NCBI GenBank assembly: GCA_049587755.1
Contig: JBAVEN010000003.1
Coordinates: 1 to 64,000 of the forward strand
DNA from: Bog-375 sp049587755
GTDB taxonomy: Bacteria > Acidobacteriota > Terriglobia > Bryobacterales > Bryobacteraceae
Direction of reading: 5' to 3'
Length of the DNA stretch: 64,000 nucleotides
In this document: piece after piece, positions 62,190 to 64,000 of the stretch
Layout: every line of letters begins with the position of its first letter
Numbering within the stretch: position 1 is the first letter of the stretch
Position numbers and translations under genes: made by a program
Notes under the pieces: model-generated
Database searches by the model: none
Told to the model about the DNA's origin: nothing
What the model saw: only the letters and a program-made list of their open reading frames with translations

Positions 62190-63319
62190 CGGCCCTCGCG
62201 GTGCGGAAACAGCCGCACATCGAAATCTTCGGCGGCGTCGATCAGCCGGTCGACCGGGCTGCGCGACTCCCACCACCGCCGCTGGCGGCCGGTGTGGCCG
62301 AGAAACACCTGGGTGACGCGCTGCTCGCGCGCGAAGTCGAGGATGGCCTCGACGAAATCTTCGTTGCGCAGGCAGTGCACCTCCGCTCCCAGCTGGCGCG
62401 CCAGATCCAGATTGGAATCGAGGCGCTCCTGGTCCGCGGCGTCCAGCCGGGAACGCTCCACATAAGCGGCCATCAGAGCGCCGTGAAAGCGCAGCGCGTT
62501 GCGATGCCCGCTCTCCAGCATGGCCCTGGCGTTGGATCGGGCGGTGAGGCAAACCAGGATGCGCTCCTGCGCGCCCCAGCGCACGGCGACGCCGTGATCG
62601 TCGAGATAATTCTGCAGTTGCCGCTCCACCACGTCGGCGGCGAGCAGCAGCGCCATCTCGCGCAACTCCGCCAGCTGGCGCGGGTCCGGCATACTGACGT
62701 CGTGGGCGCGGCCGATCAACGCCTCGGTGGGCGCATCGACCACTTCTATTTCGTCGGCTTCGAGCAGAAATTCCTCTGGCACGCTGTTGGCGGCGCGCTT
62801 GCCCGTGATGCGCTCCACCGCGTCCTGCGTCTCGCGGATGTGTTGCAGGTTGACCGCGGTGATGACGGCGATGCCACGATCGAGCAGCTCTTCCACGTCC
62901 TGCCAGCGATACGGATTCCGACTGCCCGGCGGATTGTCGAAGGCAAGGCCATCGATCAAACATGTGCTGGGATGGCGTCGGAAGATGGACGCCAGGTTGA
63001 TGACGTCCCACACCTGGCCTGCATGCCGCTCGCGCACCGGAGGGATCACTTCGAAATTGGCGATGATGGCCTCCAGGTCGGGCGTCAGCTTGCCCTGCAT
63101 GGAGCCAATCACCACGTCCTGCCCGCGCTGTTTGCGGCGCCGCCCCTCGTCAAACATGCGGAATGATTTGCCTACGCGCGGCGCGTAACCGAGGAACACC
63201 TTCAAGCGCCCGCGCCGCTCCCGCCGCTCGCCAGCCTGCACGCGGCGCAGCAGTTCTTCGGGGTCCGGCCTGCGATCGGTACGAATTGCCACTAGAACAA
63301 TTATGCATGTGAGGAGCAT
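62186..63319 (-). CDS. KdpD-like sensor without kinase (first of a tandem)
   Basis: 377 aa with the same KdpD-USP composition. Walker A is GYAPRVGKS (44-52), but the Walker B region is altered to LIDGLAFDN (121-129), compared with LIDELAHSN in E. coli KdpD, so the key Glu and His are lost. The USP-type domain follows near 240-370 (RWGAQERILVCLTARSNARA). It is clearly divergent from its downstream neighbour. No kdpABC or kdpE is in the window. A sensory or c-di-AMP/K+-related role is inferred from the family only. Confidence 0.88.
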   Translation of the reverse strand: MLLTCIIVLVAIRTDRRPDPEELLRRVQAGERRERRGRLKVFLGYAPRVGKSFRMFDEGRRRKQRGQDVVIGSMQGKLTPDLEAIIANFEVIPPVRERHAGQVWDVINLASIFRRHPSTCLIDGLAFDNPPGSRNPYRWQDVEELLDRGIAVITAVNLQHIRETQDAVERITGKRAANSVPEEFLLEADEIEVVDAPTEALIGRAHDVSMPDPRQLAELREMALLLAADVVERQLQNYLDDHGVAVRWGAQERILVCLTARSNARAMLESGHRNALRFHGALMAAYVERSRLDAADQERLDSNLDLARQLGAEVHCLRNEDFVEAILDFAREQRVTQVFLGHTGRQRRWWESRSPVDRLIDAAEDFDVRLFPHREGR

Positions 63320-63324
63320 GAAAA

Positions 63325-63419
63325 AGAACCGGCTGCAAGACCGCCGGCGCTACGAAGAAACGCGGCTCGGTAGCCGCAATGCCGCGGCCGTAACGCCGGC
63401 AGTCTTTGCAGCCGGTTCT
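63325..63419 (-). terminator. Strong intrinsic terminator
   Basis: A nearly perfect 25-bp inverted repeat (left arm 63325-63349, right arm 63394-63419, core AGAACCGGCTGCAA) encloses a perfect small hairpin GCGGCT-CGGT-AGCCGC (63362-63377). On the minus strand the long stem ends in TTCTTTTT. It lies between the FAD-linked oxidase and the kdpD-like pair, so it would end transcription of the former. Confidence 0.75.
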
Positions 63420-63474
63420 CTGCACGCCACGCGCAGAAGAATCTCGACACGGGCAGGCTAAAGCACGCTCCACC

Positions 63475-64000
63475 TCATGCCCAGAGCGTTCCGCGGCCTA
63501 GAATATTAGCTGGATCGAGGCGGCGCTTCACGGCGCGCATAGCGTCCAGTTGCTCCGCCGTGTACTGAATTTCGAGCAGATGAGCTTTGCGCTTGCCGAG
63601 GCCGTGCTCAGCGGAGACGGTGCCGCCCAATTGAACGGCGTAGCGGGCGAACTCGAGCAGCAGGTCCGACGCGCGGTTGGGATCGGCGGGATCGGAAAAC
63701 AAATTGACATGCACGTGCGCGTCGCCGATGTGGCCGAAAATCACGTGACGGCCAGGAAACTCGATCTCCAGGCGCCGCCGGTAGTATGCCAGCATTTCGC
63801 GGTTGCGGGCGCGGGGAACCGCGTAATCGGAATTCATCTTGAGGGCGCCAGAGCGGCGGACGGTTTCGTTCACCAGTTCGGGCAGGGCGTGGCGGAAGCG
63901 GCGGAAGCGTTCTCGGTCGGCGGCGGAAAGCGCGAACCAGCTTTCCTCGGCGAATGCGCCGGCTTGTTCGACGCGCTCGAGCCAGGCATCCACCGCGGGA
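63475..64000 (-). CDS. FAD-linked oxidase (GlcD/D-lactate dehydrogenase type), 3' part
   Basis: About 175 codons of a protein that runs off the right edge; its true start is outside. The seen part is the FAD-oxidase C-terminal domain. It includes FPGRHVIFGHIGDAHVHVNL (conserved His), GGTVSAEHGLGKRKAHLLEI and LDPANILGRGTLWA. This matches GlcD, D-lactate and 2-hydroxyglutarate dehydrogenases. The specific substrate cannot be told from this end. Confidence 0.88.
   Translation of the reverse strand, partial: PAVDAWLERVEQAGAFAEESWFALSAADRERFRRFRHALPELVNETVRRSGALKMNSDYAVPRARNREMLAYYRRRLEIEFPGRHVIFGHIGDAHVHVNLFSDPADPNRASDLLLEFARYAVQLGGTVSAEHGLGKRKAHLLEIQYTAEQLDAMRAVKRRLDPANILGRGTLWA

Noticed and set aside
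1..64000. CRISPR array, IS element, integrase or att site
   Set aside because: No regularly spaced direct repeats, no transposase or integrase reading frame and no duplicated tRNA end were seen anywhere in the window.

Overview
The window reads as one contig of a GC-rich (roughly 65% by eye) Acidobacteriota chromosome, most likely a Bryobacterales/'Candidatus Solibacter'-like soil organism. The evidence is two PadR-plus-ADOP (acidobacterial duplicated orphan permease) pairs, a VWFA-related acidobacterial-domain protein, an ABC permease fused to an M1 peptidase, frequent TTG/GTG starts and many GC-rich intergenic hairpins. It is mostly a housekeeping chromosome. I see no phage, IS element, CRISPR array, rRNA or resistance island, and one tRNA (Arg-UCG).

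Layout. 1-3200: an ADOP permease with its PadR repressor and a well-defined promoter/operator, all on the minus strand. 3334-8754: heme A synthase (plus), then a tight minus-strand operon rimO-yacG-pgpA-NHL/IPT protein-cinA. 8755-12050: a long inverted-repeat element, a secreted hypothetical, a fatty acid desaturase, a FAH-family hydrolase and tRNA-Arg. 12051-16608: an ABC ATPase and its giant permease/aminopeptidase partner. 16609-25727: a gene-poor stretch with a possible TPR remnant, a porin-like beta-barrel, a histone-H1-like Lys-rich protein, a GH5 enzyme, a DUF4010/MgtC membrane protein, a NifU-like scaffold, a PfkB kinase, a rhomboid protease, a BshB1-like deacetylase, a GNAT and a secreted hypothetical, with two hairpin-type repeats between them. 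25794-34976: a second GH5-like enzyme, a BAAT-type alpha/beta hydrolase, a CDGSH protein, a DUF4159 protein, the VWFA protein, purA, a NYN/OST-HTH RNA-binding protein and a GNAT. 35139-45764: malQ, a lone nuoB, a CymR-like Rrf2 regulator coupled to cysK, the second ADOP/PadR pair, a radical SAM/SPASM protein, a TIGR01777 epimerase and a secreted propeller-like protein. 45847-49475: metK and ahcY diverging from a SahR-like ArsR-methyltransferase regulator across a palindromic operator. 49603-64000: secreted hypotheticals, thiC, a lysine-rich micro-ORF, purF, hutH, a GNAT, alanine dehydrogenase, an acyl-CoA dehydrogenase, a LolA-like protein, an FN3 lipoprotein, two tandem kinase-less KdpD sensors, a strong terminator and the 3' part of an FAD-linked oxidase.

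The most informative regulatory loci are the PadR promoter (near-consensus -35/-10 with the operator over the -10) and the ahcY/SahR-like divergent promoter, which together with metK forms a self-contained S-adenosylmethionine-cycle control unit without a recognisable SAM or SAH riboswitch. Other points of interest are the kinase-less KdpD tandem, the NYN + 2x OST-HTH protein, and several classes of intergenic inverted repeats, one of which overlaps the start region of bshB1.
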